This document shows positions 1-7,857 of a DNA stretch of 38,780 bases, in pieces (within the stretch, counting starts at the first letter, position 1; each line of letters begins with the position of its first letter). This DNA comes from Diplocloster agilis (lineage in GTDB: Bacteria; Bacillota; Clostridia; Lachnospirales; Lachnospiraceae), in the NCBI RefSeq assembly GCF_019042275.1, contig NZ_JAHQCW010000053.1:1-38780 (forward strand), in the 5' to 3' direction. The notes beneath the pieces were generated by a model. It searched no databases, was not told where the DNA came from, and was given only the letters and a program-made list of their open reading frames with translations. Both the position numbers and the translations under genes were made by a program.

Positions 1-294
1 CGGGGAGACACAAAAGAATCCGGCAGCCCGGAGCATTCCGGAACACCGACACATACACCGGCCCTGATCAGCGGGCATACCCAAACCCGAGGAAGAACCT
101 TAAATGGTTAGCGTCAAAATGGCGCTTACTTATGAAGGAGACAGGCTGGCAGTATCGGACCAATTGACAGAGAGAGGCATATATGAAAGGTAAAAGGCTT
201 CCGCAGGAGCAAATAACGGCTTATATGAGGCATTTACCGGTACAGGTGGGGAATTTATGGACTTGGATCACTTTTCTTCCGTATTAAGCGGTAA
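1..294 (+). other. No intact gene; possible decayed 3' gene remnant
   Basis: I see no intact gene here. One frame reads openly from the window edge to a TAG at 109-111, giving a Gly/Pro/Thr/His-rich stretch that could be the tail of a gene outside the window. Another frame has an ATG at 107 and a second at 122-region position 119, reads to a TAA at 191-193, and then stays open without interruption to a TAA at 304-306. Both halves look compositionally like coding sequence (for example EAFTGTGGEF near the end), so this could be a gene end carrying a nonsense change. I recognise no family. Confidence is low. Confidence 0.25.
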
Positions 295-334
295 AAAAGA
301 AGGCTAACTCACAGTTGGTGAGCAGCCTTCTTTT
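295..334. terminator. Rho-independent terminator, probably bidirectional
   Basis: AAAAGAAGGCT pairs with AGCCTTCTTTT, with an inner CTCAC/GTGAG helix. There are A-rich bases on the left and a T-run on the right, so the hairpin can end transcripts from either side. It lies about 70 bases beyond the stop codon of the minus-strand DUF3048 gene and would end that transcript. Confidence 0.75.
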
Positions 335-402
335 AAACTATCTTATAAGCTACATATATACATATAATAGGAAAGCTTTTTGCAGATTTACGCGCTTAAA
401 TC

Positions 403-1563
403 CTATTCGTATATGATCTCTCTGCCGTTCTGGGCTATGCCGATAAAAGTCTTACCGGTGTTAAGAACAATCTCATTTCCGTTATCGTCGTAATATTTGG
501 TAGGTTCATTATCGGACGTCTTTTTCCAGGTAATGTGAATACCCTTTCCTCTTGTAAAATAATAACCGTCGCTGGTGGTATCCTTTACCGTGAATCTCAG
601 ATACTTATTATCCTGGCGGTAATCCCAATAGGTGCTCTGGACGATTACGTTATCGAAGGTAAGCTGTTTGTCGGTAAGCTTGTCTATCTGAGGCTGTCCA
701 TACAGGGATTTGTAGTAAACGCCTTCTTCCTCATTATATTCCAGTGATGTCTTGGTGGTAGTGAAAATCTTGGAGAAATCGATCTTCTTTGCATCGAAGA
801 CACCAGGCGCACCTTCTAATGTATTGGGCTCGGAGACGGTGGCGAAGGTAAAGTGGTCAGGCTGATAATATTTCTCCCGGTGGGCTGTCTCATAACCCAG
901 GGCAGATATGGCGGCCGTCAGTTTTTCGCCGTTGGTATAGCCGTTATGAATCGTGGGATTCTTCGGATCGGAACGGTAGAAAGCCTCGCTTCCCAGAGCC
1001 GGGGAACTGTTGCCGGGTACTCCGACCGAGGCGGCGCTTAAATTATCCACATCGGAACGGTCGACCATTTCTCTAAGATAGAACGGTCCGCCCCAATGGA
1101 TGTAGAAGGCATCCCACTCCTGGGACCAATATACATAATAATCACGGCCGCTTCGAATATTACCGATCTGCTTCAGATCCTGCCATTGTTCGATCACACC
1201 CATCTGGCGGGACATTTCGCCCTCTTCCATACATTCGTACAGGACTCCGGCGGAGCCGATACCGTACTGAGGCTGGGAACCTTTATCCGTAGGGAACATG
1301 ACGGCTATGGGCCGGGCTGAGGCGGTTTCCGGGGATATCCAATCGTTGGTCATAGCGCTGCGCACCATGCCTTCTTCCGGAGGTTCGTCAGATTTGGCCT
1401 GTTCGGTATTCGAACTGTCGCTCTCTTCAGGTGCCGGAGCCGTGCTTTCCACAGGCGCCGGGGTTTCTTTGATTTCCGCGTCTTTTTCTTTGTCCTTACC
1501 GCATCCGGTCAGCGCCAGGGTGACGGTTAGAGACAACAGTAGAAGAATACGATATTTCTTCAT
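403..1563 (-). CDS. DUF3048 domain lipoprotein (YerB-like)
   Basis: The product has 386 residues and a lipoprotein signal peptide: a basic start (MKKYR), a hydrophobic Leu/Thr-rich core and the lipobox LTGC near residue 20. An acidic Pro/Glu/Ser-rich linker follows (about residues 25-65). The rest matches the DUF3048 family in its two parts: an N-terminal half with RPIAVMFPTDKG and IGNIRSGRDYY-type motifs, and a C-terminal half with GYYFTRGKG and ITWKK motifs. The family (B. subtilis YerB) is surface-anchored and of unknown biochemical role. The frame is open further upstream, but I chose the start at 1563 because the signal peptide begins there and an AGAGGG ribosome site sits seven bases upstream. 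It is a single gene, divergent from the tRNA operon. Confidence 0.9.
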   Translation of the reverse strand: MKKYRILLLLSLTVTLALTGCGKDKEKDAEIKETPAPVESTAPAPEESDSSNTEQAKSDEPPEEGMVRSAMTNDWISPETASARPIAVMFPTDKGSQPQYGIGSAGVLYECMEEGEMSRQMGVIEQWQDLKQIGNIRSGRDYYVYWSQEWDAFYIHWGGPFYLREMVDRSDVDNLSAASVGVPGNSSPALGSEAFYRSDPKNPTIHNGYTNGEKLTAAISALGYETAHREKYYQPDHFTFATVSEPNTLEGAPGVFDAKKIDFSKIFTTTKTSLEYNEEEGVYYKSLYGQPQIDKLTDKQLTFDNVIVQSTYWDYRQDNKYLRFTVKDTTSDGYYFTRGKGIHITWKKTSDNEPTKYYDDNGNEIVLNTGKTFIGIAQNGREIIYE

Positions 1564-1657
1564 CTTTTTACCCTCTCTTTTTGAAGTTTCGGTATTTTTT
1601 CTGTCTGGACGAAAAAGTTGTAATTCGGTATACAGACAGAAAATATATACTTTATTT

Positions 1658-1687
1658 ATCTTAACACACGGGGGCTGGTGAATACAA
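1658..1687 (-). promoter_or_regulatory. Possible promoter of the DUF3048 gene
   Basis: On the minus strand TTGTAT, an 18-base spacer and TAAGAT stand about 95 bases before the chosen start. The match is moderate and nothing else supports it. Confidence 0.35.
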
Positions 1688-1721
1688 TGACAAATTGTGA
1701 TGAAAAAATTTAAAAACCCCC

Positions 1722-1750
1722 TTGCCAAATTAAAAAAGATATGCTATTAT
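1722..1750 (+). promoter_or_regulatory. Promoter of the tRNA operon
   Basis: TTGCCA, a 17-base spacer and TATTAT with an upstream TG (extended -10) form a strong sigma-A-type promoter 45 bases before the first tRNA. Confidence 0.8.
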
Positions 1751-1795
1751 AGTCAAGCGTCAGGTTACCAGCCAGATGCAAACTGACAAATACCT

Positions 1796-1867
1796 GGCTC
1801 CATGGTCAAGCGGTTAAGACACCGCCCTTTCACGGCGGTAACAGGGGTTCAAATCCCCTTGGAGTCA
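1796..1867 (+). tRNA. tRNA-Glu (TTC)
   Basis: A 72-base cloverleaf. The anticodon arm CCGCC-CTTTCAC-GGCGG carries TTC. The T arm has GGTTCAAAT. It is the first gene of a six-tRNA operon. The final CA of the CCA tail is not fully encoded. Confidence 0.95.
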
Positions 1868-1880
1868 TTTTTAAGGTTAC

Positions 1881-1953
1881 GCCGATGTGGCTCAATTGGC
1901 AGAGCAGCTGATTTGTAATCAGCAGGTTATCGGTTCGAGTCCGATCATCGGCT
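1881..1953 (+). tRNA. tRNA-Thr (TGT)
   Basis: A 73-base cloverleaf with acceptor GCCGATG/CATCGGC. The anticodon arm CTGAT-TTGTAAT-CAG gives TGT (Thr). The T arm is GGTTCGAGTCC. It is second in the tRNA operon. Confidence 0.95.
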
Positions 1954-1962
1954 TTTGCTTGC

Positions 1963-2036
1963 GGACCTTTAGCTCAGTTGGTTAGAGCAACCGGCTCATA
2001 ACCGGTCGGTCCTGGGTTCGAGTCCCCGAAGGTCCA
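1963..2036 (+). tRNA. tRNA-Met (CAT)
   Basis: A 74-base cloverleaf with acceptor GGACCTT/AAGGTCC and anticodon loop CTCATAA (CAT). The paired first base and ordinary acceptor indicate an elongator rather than an initiator. A lysidine-modified tRNA-Ile(CAT) is the alternative that cannot be fully excluded by eye. Confidence 0.9.
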
Positions 2037-2054
2037 TTTTTCGCAAAAGATTTT

Positions 2055-2128
2055 GGCCCAATGGCTCAGTTGGTTAGAGCGCCGCCCTGTCACGGCGGAG
2101 GTCGCGGGTTCGAGTCCCGCTTGGGTCG
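2055..2128 (+). tRNA. tRNA-Asp (GTC)
   Basis: A 74-base cloverleaf with acceptor GGCCCAA/TTGGGTC. The anticodon arm CCGCC-CTGTCAC-GGCGG gives GTC (Asp). It is fourth in the operon. Confidence 0.95.
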
Positions 2129-2151
2129 TTTGAATTCTAATATTCGTGTGT

Positions 2152-2224
2152 GGGATCTTAGCTCAGCTGGGAGAGCATCTGCCTTACAAGCAGAGGGTCA
2201 CAGGTTCGAGCCCTGTAGGTCCCA
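2152..2224 (+). tRNA. tRNA-Val (TAC)
   Basis: A 73-base cloverleaf with acceptor GGGATCT/AGGTCCC containing a G-T pair. The anticodon arm CTGCC-TTACAAG-CAG gives TAC (Val). It is fifth in the operon. Confidence 0.95.
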
Positions 2225-2245
2225 TTCGGAGTTTATACTCTGAAT

Positions 2246-2331
2246 GCCGGCGTGGCGGAACTGGCAGACGCACAGGACTTAAAATCCTGCGGGACTAATC
2301 TCCCGTACCGGTTCGATTCCGGTCGCCGGCA
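2246..2331 (+). tRNA. tRNA-Leu (TAA)
   Basis: An 86-base class II tRNA with a long variable arm (CGGGACTAATCTCCCG) and acceptor GCCGGCG/CGCCGGC. The anticodon arm CAGGA-CTTAAAA-TCCTG gives TAA (Leu). It is the last gene of the operon. Confidence 0.95.
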
Positions 2332-2336
2332 GTAAC

Positions 2337-2385
2337 GAAAAGCTTCAAGTGTTGATACTACAGCATTTGGGGCTTTTCATTTTTT
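2337..2385 (+). terminator. Terminator of the tRNA operon
   Basis: A 15-pair stem (GAAAAGCTTCAAGTG with CATTTGGGGCTTTTC, including G-T pairs) is followed by a run of six T. It starts six bases after tRNA-Leu. Confidence 0.9.
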
Positions 2386-2471
2386 ATTCGTGCGAAAAGG
2401 AATTGTATGAAATGCATCTATTCCATATATCGTGGGGTTACGGGAGCGCGTTACCATAGGACTGCGTCGAA

Positions 2472-2500
2472 TTGATATTCTTCTATGTATTTGCTATAAT
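2472..2500 (+). promoter_or_regulatory. Promoter of the PAS-GGDEF-EAL gene
   Basis: TTGATA, a 17-base spacer and TATAAT preceded by TGC (extended -10). The start codon is about 75 bases downstream. Confidence 0.8.
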
Positions 2501-2574
2501 TATCTCAGTTTATAATTACACAGGATCATACTATATTTCCCGAACACAAAGATCTGTGAAACCGGAGGACTTTT

Positions 2575-4260
2575 ATGGACAATCCAGATAATATTATGGA
2601 AGGTTTTCAACTGGACTCGAAACTGTTTTACGAGGCGATCATCAACAGCACCGACGATTACATTTATATTATTAATATGAAGACAAATACAGCGCTGGTC
2701 ACTCCCAATATGCAGCGGGATTTTGAACTGCCCGGGAGGATTGTGAACGGCTTGGTAGACGTGTGGGGAAAACTGATCCATGAGCGTGACAAAGAGCGCT
2801 ATTATAATTCTATCGAACGCATGCTGCAGGGAGAAACCAACGAGCATAATGTGGAATACCAGGTGAAAAACCGGAAGGGCGAGTACATATGGATCCTGTG
2901 CCGGGGAATCCTGCAGAGGGATGAGAGCGGAGCCCCTTTGATGTTCGCGGGCGTTGTCACTGAGCTGGGGAACAAGGGAAAGATTGATTATATCAGCGGA
3001 TTGTTTACACACAGGGAATGTGAGAAGAAGATCGGCGGATTATTTGAAAAAGGACTTTCGGAATCCTGCGGTATCATGCTGTTGGGACTGGACGATTTTA
3101 TACGGATTAACGATCTGAACAGTCACGCGTTCGGGGACGCGGTTCTGCGGCAGTTCGCCCAGGGGGTTCAGCAGCTGCTGCCGCCGGAGGCCTGTATCTA
3201 CCGGTTTGACGGAGATGAGTTTGCGGTCGTGTATCCCGATACCACCCCGGCAAAACTGGAGTCCCTCTATGAAGAAATATACTCGTACTGCAACCATCCG
3301 CAGCGGTTGGACGAGGTTACGTATTTTTGCACAGTGTCGGCGGGAGCCGCATTATTGGGAAAGGACAGCGATAATTACCCCGGGATTATCCGATGCGCGT
3401 CCAGTGCGTTGGAGGCCTCTAAAAAGCGGGGAAAGAATGTTCTGACGTTTTATTCCCCGGAATTGATGCAGGGGAAGATCAGGGCCCTGGAAATGACCAA
3501 CCAGCTGCAGCTCAGCGTGATGGAAGGAATGAAAAATTTCCGTTTGGTTTACCAGCCTTTTGTCTACAGCGGCAGTTTGAAGATCGCGGGAGCCGAAGCC
3601 CTGCTGCGCTGGTCCTGCGAACCTTTTGGAGAGGTTTCCCCTGTGGAATTCATTCCGCTCCTGGAATCCAGCGGCTTAATCGTGCCTGTGGGAAAATGGG
3701 TGCTGGATCAGGCTGCCATGACTTGCAGGGAATGGAGCGGCGTACAGGACGATTTTGTTATGAATATCAATGTTTCCTATTTGCAGATGCTGGATGAGGA
3801 GTTTATTCCCATGGTGGAACAGACTCTGAGCAAGTATAAAGTGGATCCGAAACATATAGTTTTAGAGCTGACGGAAAGTTATTTCGTCACGAATATGGGG
3901 GCGCTTCGGGAGACATTCCGCAGGCTTCGGGATTGTAATATTAAAATCGCTATGGATGATTTTGGCACCGGCTATTCCTCGCTTGGGATGCTGGCGCAGT
4001 CACCGGCGGATATCGTGAAGATTGACCGGTTGTTTATTACGGATATCGCAGAGATGGAAAATGCGTTTAACCGTAATTTCATCGGTTCCGTTATCAAACT
4101 TTGCCACAGCGTGGGAATCGCCGTGTGTGTGGAAGGGGTGGAGCGGACCGAGGAGCTGGACGCAGTCTGTGATATGGAGGCGGACTGCATCCAGGGATTC
4201 TACATTTCCAGACCGATACCGGAAGAACTGTTCCGGGATAAATATTTGACGGGCCATTGA
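2575..4260 (+). CDS. PAS-GGDEF-EAL cyclic-di-GMP signalling protein
   Basis: The product has 561 residues and no signal peptide or membrane segment, so it is cytoplasmic. A PAS/PAC domain covers about residues 15-130, a GGDEF domain about 135-295 and an EAL domain about 305-555. The cyclase motif reads DGDEF (212-216), with the first Gly replaced. The phosphodiesterase site looks complete: EAL at 341-343, Asn in NINVS (about 397), ELTES (431-435), DDFGTGYSS (461-469), KID (482-484), EGVE (520-523) and the late QGF (540-542). This suggests net c-di-GMP hydrolysis, with the GGDEF part perhaps a GTP-binding regulator. An AGGAGG-like site lies before ATG 2575 and the gene has its own promoter. 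Confidence 0.92.
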   Translation: MDNPDNIMEGFQLDSKLFYEAIINSTDDYIYIINMKTNTALVTPNMQRDFELPGRIVNGLVDVWGKLIHERDKERYYNSIERMLQGETNEHNVEYQVKNRKGEYIWILCRGILQRDESGAPLMFAGVVTELGNKGKIDYISGLFTHRECEKKIGGLFEKGLSESCGIMLLGLDDFIRINDLNSHAFGDAVLRQFAQGVQQLLPPEACIYRFDGDEFAVVYPDTTPAKLESLYEEIYSYCNHPQRLDEVTYFCTVSAGAALLGKDSDNYPGIIRCASSALEASKKRGKNVLTFYSPELMQGKIRALEMTNQLQLSVMEGMKNFRLVYQPFVYSGSLKIAGAEALLRWSCEPFGEVSPVEFIPLLESSGLIVPVGKWVLDQAAMTCREWSGVQDDFVMNINVSYLQMLDEEFIPMVEQTLSKYKVDPKHIVLELTESYFVTNMGALRETFRRLRDCNIKIAMDDFGTGYSSLGMLAQSPADIVKIDRLFITDIAEMENAFNRNFIGSVIKLCHSVGIAVCVEGVERTEELDAVCDMEADCIQGFYISRPIPEELFRDKYLTGH

Positions 4261-4320
4261 ATGGTCTGACGCGGACCCCGGTGCGGTTCCAAATAAGTAA
4301 GAGAAAAAGGACAAACAGTC

Positions 4321-5829
4321 ATGGTGATAGAGCTTTGGAAGGCAATAACAGAAAATGAAAATGTCCGGCAGAACCTCAGCAAACTGCGGATGGAAATTAA
4401 GCAGAGCCAGGCAAAGGAAGAATTGCGGCGGGAGATCAAAGGGGACGAAGACAGGCTGACAGACCTTCTGCGGCATGAGGATGCCAAAACCAGAAAAAAT
4501 ACGGCGTTGCTGATGGGGGAACTGGGTGAGGATATATATCTGGAAGCGTTGTATGAGGCTTATGACGCGGAGCCCCAGCGTTTTGTGAAAAGCTCCTATC
4601 TGACCGCGATGAAACATATGGATTGTAAGAGGTACAGGGATCCGCTTAAGAAGCGCCTGGATCTTTTACTTACAGAAGAGATGAACCCGGAAAATCAAAA
4701 ACATCTGACGGAGGAAATCCGCTGCCTGTCGGATCTTCTGGTTCACTTGGAAGAGGTAAAGCAGCATTCGTTCCGGGGCATGGAAGAAACCTATGATGTT
4801 ATTCTGCTGACAAACCGGGATCACCAGGACATAACACTGCGGGAATTGGAGAAATACGAGCCGCAGGCACAGGCTAAGACATTTGGGGCCGGAGTTACGG
4901 CCAGGGTGTCTAATCTGAGCTGGATCAATAAAATCCGTACTTACCAGGAGCTTTTATTTGTGGTGAAGGGATTACGGACCTGCCCGGCCAGTGTGGAGGA
5001 AGCCGCCCGAACGATCGTCCAATCAGGTATTTTTGATTTTCTGAATAAGGCTCACAGAGGCGAACCGCCTTATTATTTCCGAATCGAGGTAAAGAGTAAG
5101 ATGGAGCCGGGCGCCAGAGGAATATTGGCAAAAGGGCTGGCGGCACGCATAGAGCAGATGTCCGGGCGCAGGCTGATCAATTCCGTATCCAGTTACGAAG
5201 TGGAGATCAGGTTGATCGAAAACAAGGCGGGAGATTTTAACGTTCTGGTGAAATTATTTACCATCAGGGATGACCGCTTCTCTTACCGGAAAGAAGTCAC
5301 AGCGGCCAGTATAAAACCGGTAAACGCGGCGCTTACCGCCGCACTGGCTATGGATTATCTGAAGGAAGACGCAGCTGTTCTGGATCCTTTCTGCGGCGTG
5401 GGGACGATGCTGATCGAGAGGCACCGGGCGCTTAAGGCCAACACTTCTTATGGAATCGACTACCTGGAGGAAGCGGTACAAAAAGCCCGCCTGAACACAG
5501 AGGCAGCCGGACAGATTATTCATTATGTGCACAGAGATTTTTTCGACTTTCGGCATGAATACCTTTTTGATGAGATCTTTACCGATATGCCGTTTCGAAC
5601 AGGACAACGGGCGGAGGAAGAGATCCACGAGCTGTACCGGAAGTTTTTCCCCGCGGCCGCGAAGGTGCTAAAGGAGGATGGGACAGCGGTGCTGTACACC
5701 CATAACCGGGATGACGTGAGAAAATATTCTGCGGCGGGAGGGTTTCGGCTGATGGAAGAATTTGTGATATCGAAAAAAGAGGGAACTTACGTGATGATCC
5801 TTCGGAGGGACGGCGCCGGCCACCGCTAA
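4321..5829 (+). CDS. HEAT-like/THUMP-like RNA methyltransferase-type protein
   Basis: The product has 502 residues and appears to have three parts. Residues about 45-115 form helical HEAT/armadillo-like repeats (TRKNTALLMGELGE, FVKSSYLTAMKH). A THUMP-like region follows (about 200-320). A Rossmann SAM methyltransferase covers about 330-495, with the SAM motif DPFCGVGT (355-362), GIDYLEEAV as the acidic second-strand motif and TDMPF (421-425) at the place of the NPPY-type catalytic motif. This is the layout of UPF0020/RlmL/Trm14-type guanine-N2 RNA methyltransferases. The N-terminal HEAT-like part and the D-M-P-F site are unusual, so the target (rRNA or tRNA) is open. It begins 60 bases after the EAL gene and may be co-transcribed; its ribosome site (AAAAAGGAC) is modest. 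Confidence 0.8.
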   Translation: MVIELWKAITENENVRQNLSKLRMEIKQSQAKEELRREIKGDEDRLTDLLRHEDAKTRKNTALLMGELGEDIYLEALYEAYDAEPQRFVKSSYLTAMKHMDCKRYRDPLKKRLDLLLTEEMNPENQKHLTEEIRCLSDLLVHLEEVKQHSFRGMEETYDVILLTNRDHQDITLRELEKYEPQAQAKTFGAGVTARVSNLSWINKIRTYQELLFVVKGLRTCPASVEEAARTIVQSGIFDFLNKAHRGEPPYYFRIEVKSKMEPGARGILAKGLAARIEQMSGRRLINSVSSYEVEIRLIENKAGDFNVLVKLFTIRDDRFSYRKEVTAASIKPVNAALTAALAMDYLKEDAAVLDPFCGVGTMLIERHRALKANTSYGIDYLEEAVQKARLNTEAAGQIIHYVHRDFFDFRHEYLFDEIFTDMPFRTGQRAEEEIHELYRKFFPAAAKVLKEDGTAVLYTHNRDDVRKYSAAGGFRLMEEFVISKKEGTYVMILRRDGAGHR

Positions 5830-5834
5830 GTGGA

Positions 5835-5901
5835 ATCGAAAAGCCGGGTTTAGGAACCAAGCCTATTCACCAGGCTCGGTTCCTAAACCCGGCTTTCCGA
5901 T
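5835..5901. terminator. Long perfect hairpin after the methyltransferase gene
   Basis: AAAGCCGGGTTTAGGAACC pairs with GGTTCCTAAACCCGGCTTT; after one mismatch, the outer ATCG/CGAT also pairs. Only weak T-rich bases follow (ATATTTC, then TTTTCTTTTTT further on). It lies six bases beyond the stop of the methyltransferase gene and probably ends its transcript. The stem is unusually long for a terminator. Confidence 0.7.
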
Positions 5902-6241
5902 ATTTCATCTGCCTTTTCTTTTTTGATCTGCCATTTTTCTTGGAGCATTTCAATTACATTATCAGGTATGGTGCGAAAGCGCCTCATAATCACATATTCC
6001 GCCCAGCTCCCGGGGCTGGTTCATGAAGCTGTTTTTTGGCTGTTCTTTTCGTTCTCTTATTCCCTAACCCGGATAAACCGGAACAGCAATTTTGCCACTT
6101 TGCGCAGAAAATTATCTGCCGGTATTTATAATGTACCCGTTAAAATTAAAAGAATATACACTTTTTCTATAAAATGATACATTTCTTCCCCTCAGTTCCC
6201 ATGCTAACATTAACATATCAATGAAAAAGAGGTGATATGTT
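5902..6241. other. Intergenic; possible minus-strand gene remnant
   Basis: No secure gene lies here. On the minus strand a frame from an ATG at 5987 to a TAG at 5883 (34 codons) reads like coding sequence, with motifs such as FRTIPDNVIEML and a Lys/Glu-rich tail. It is open upstream for about 14 codons before a stop. It has no good ribosome site and its stop lies inside the hairpin at 5835-5901, so I read it as a remnant or chance. The rest is AT-rich and should hold the promoter of the next gene; I cannot choose one with confidence. Confidence 0.25.
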
Positions 6242-6970
6242 GTGAAAATTACTATTATCGGAGGTACCGGGTGGCTGGGGGCAGAGATTGCTTATGAAGC
6301 CGTTACGCGAGGCCATGAGGTGATTGTCATTTCCAGGAATCCCAAAGATATACAATATACGCTGACGCCGGAGCTGGTATCCTTGAAAGCCAATGCGGCG
6401 AATTACAGAGAATTGTGTCAAGCGATTCCGGATGATACGGATATTTGCATAAACGCTATCATACCGGATCCATTTGTACCGGAGACTTTTAGCCAGTGGT
6501 GTTTGAATATTATCCGCTGCTGTAAAGAGAAGAGGATTCGGAGGCTGGCGGCCATAACCGATTCCTGTATTTTTGAGGTACGTCCAGGGGTGAAATTAAA
6601 TCAGACAACATTTTTAACTCCATTTTATAGGACCTGGTTTGGCGCTCACGAAGCTTCTCACCGGTTATACCTCGAAGAACAAGAGTTGGACTGGATCGAA
6701 ATCGCGCCGGCAGCGAAGTGTTTGCCGGATAAGCAGCTGAAAGAGTATCAGATTGCGGTGGATCGACTATGTAGCAATGATCCGATGGTTATGGCACTGG
6801 ATACACCGGACCCGGATCACTATCCGTTTGCAGATACCAGCTATATTTCCACACAGGATTTTGCTTTCGCAGTGCTGGATGAGCTGGAGCATCCATTATA
6901 CCACCGTACCAGAATTTGTATAGCCTGGAAAGAGAATCATATGATCTATGGAAAAGGGGATACGATATGA
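6242..6970 (+). CDS. NAD(P)-binding Rossmann protein (NmrA/epimerase-like), first copy
   Basis: The product has 242 residues and is an atypical/extended short-chain dehydrogenase-type protein. The Rossmann nucleotide motif GGTGWLG lies at residues 7-13 after a strong beta strand, with ISRNP at the end of strand two, where such proteins choose the cofactor. The rest resembles NAD(P)H-binding proteins of the NmrA/YwnB type, but I see no YxxxK catalytic pair in the expected place, so the reaction is unknown. The start is GTG 6242 because GAGGTG is correctly spaced upstream and the Rossmann fold starts at once. The stop overlaps the next start (ATGA), so the two genes are translationally coupled. 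Confidence 0.8.
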   Translation: MKITIIGGTGWLGAEIAYEAVTRGHEVIVISRNPKDIQYTLTPELVSLKANAANYRELCQAIPDDTDICINAIIPDPFVPETFSQWCLNIIRCCKEKRIRRLAAITDSCIFEVRPGVKLNQTTFLTPFYRTWFGAHEASHRLYLEEQELDWIEIAPAAKCLPDKQLKEYQIAVDRLCSNDPMVMALDTPDPDHYPFADTSYISTQDFAFAVLDELEHPLYHRTRICIAWKENHMIYGKGDTI

Positions 6971-7644
6971 AAATAGCGATATTGGGAGCCTGTGGCCGTG
7001 TGGGCGGCAGAGTGATTAGTGAAGCACTGATGCGTGGCCATGATGTAGTGGGAATCGATATTGTAGCAGCGCCCGAACTGGATAAGCGTGTGAGCTATTA
7101 TAACATTGATATGCTGGAAGAAGAAAAACTTACAGAGAACGTAAAAGGCTGCGATGTCTATATTTTTGCGGTGATCCCTGTCTTGAAAGGTATCGATCAT
7201 ATTACTGATGTGATCAAGGTGTCCCTGAATGTCTGCAGAAACGCGAATATCCCCCGATTTCTATACATATGCGGAGGATTGTCCTCCTGGGAATCTCCTG
7301 GTATATATTTGATGGACGCCCAGAAAAAACCCGGGCATCGTATGACAAATAAAACCAATGATGCGATCATCGGAAGTCATGAAATCGCCCTTGAATATTT
7401 GAGGACAATCAAGGATGTAGACTGGGTGTGCCAGACTGCTCCGCTCTGGATGGAAGAAAATATGGGGGAGAGAACGGGTATGTACCGTATGGGAACCGAG
7501 TATCCGGTCTACATCGACCCGGACAATAAGGATCTAAGCCCCCAACAGAATTGCCACATATCCATGGAGGATTTTGCGGTATGTATGGTGGATGAAATCG
7601 AGCAGAGTAGACACCATTTTTGCCGTTTTACAGTGGGGTATTAG
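6967..7644 (+). CDS. NAD(P)-binding Rossmann protein, second copy
   Basis: The product has 225 residues and the same fold as the preceding gene: GACGRVGG motif (residues 7-14), then GIDIV at the end of strand two. Later parts also correspond (a conserved DP.....C/SYIS-SMEDFA region near the C-terminus), so the two are tandem paralogues. The frame is open earlier, but I chose ATG 6967 because it overlaps the previous stop (ATGA), has AAGGGG upstream and begins right at the Rossmann strand. Function is unknown; an isomerase/reductase acting on sugars is possible from context only. Confidence 0.8.
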   Translation: MKIAILGACGRVGGRVISEALMRGHDVVGIDIVAAPELDKRVSYYNIDMLEEEKLTENVKGCDVYIFAVIPVLKGIDHITDVIKVSLNVCRNANIPRFLYICGGLSSWESPGIYLMDAQKKPGHRMTNKTNDAIIGSHEIALEYLRTIKDVDWVCQTAPLWMEENMGERTGMYRMGTEYPVYIDPDNKDLSPQQNCHISMEDFAVCMVDEIEQSRHHFCRFTVGY

Positions 7645-7753
7645 GGGGAAAGTCGGGCAAAGGCTTCCTTACCGTTACGGTATCGCTCCGGGTACCTCTC
7701 CAGCTTTACTGCCGGATATGGATTTAACGGTATGCTGTTGTACTTGTTTGGTT

Positions 7754-7783
7754 TTGTACAGAAGGGGAGTGATGTGATATAAT
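7754..7783 (+). promoter_or_regulatory. Promoter of the two-component/degenerate-ATPase cassette
   Basis: TTGTAC, an 18-base spacer and a perfect TATAAT preceded by TGA (extended -10). A second TTGTAC lies 16 bases upstream (7738-7743). The start codon of the response regulator is about 75 bases downstream. Confidence 0.8.
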
Positions 7784-7857
7784 ATCGTCAGATATTTTAC
7801 TTCAAAGAGTGCTTTCTTAGCCTGAGGTGAGCAGCTGGATGGATCTGGGGGGATTGG

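Noticed and set aside
2061-2243. Plus-strand frame across tRNA-Asp and tRNA-Val
   Set aside because: It is made of two tRNA genes read as protein; no ribosome site.
5923-6177. 84-codon plus-strand frame after the methyltransferase gene
   Set aside because: The composition is unlike its neighbours, there is no ribosome site, and coding-like signal in this stretch is on the other strand.
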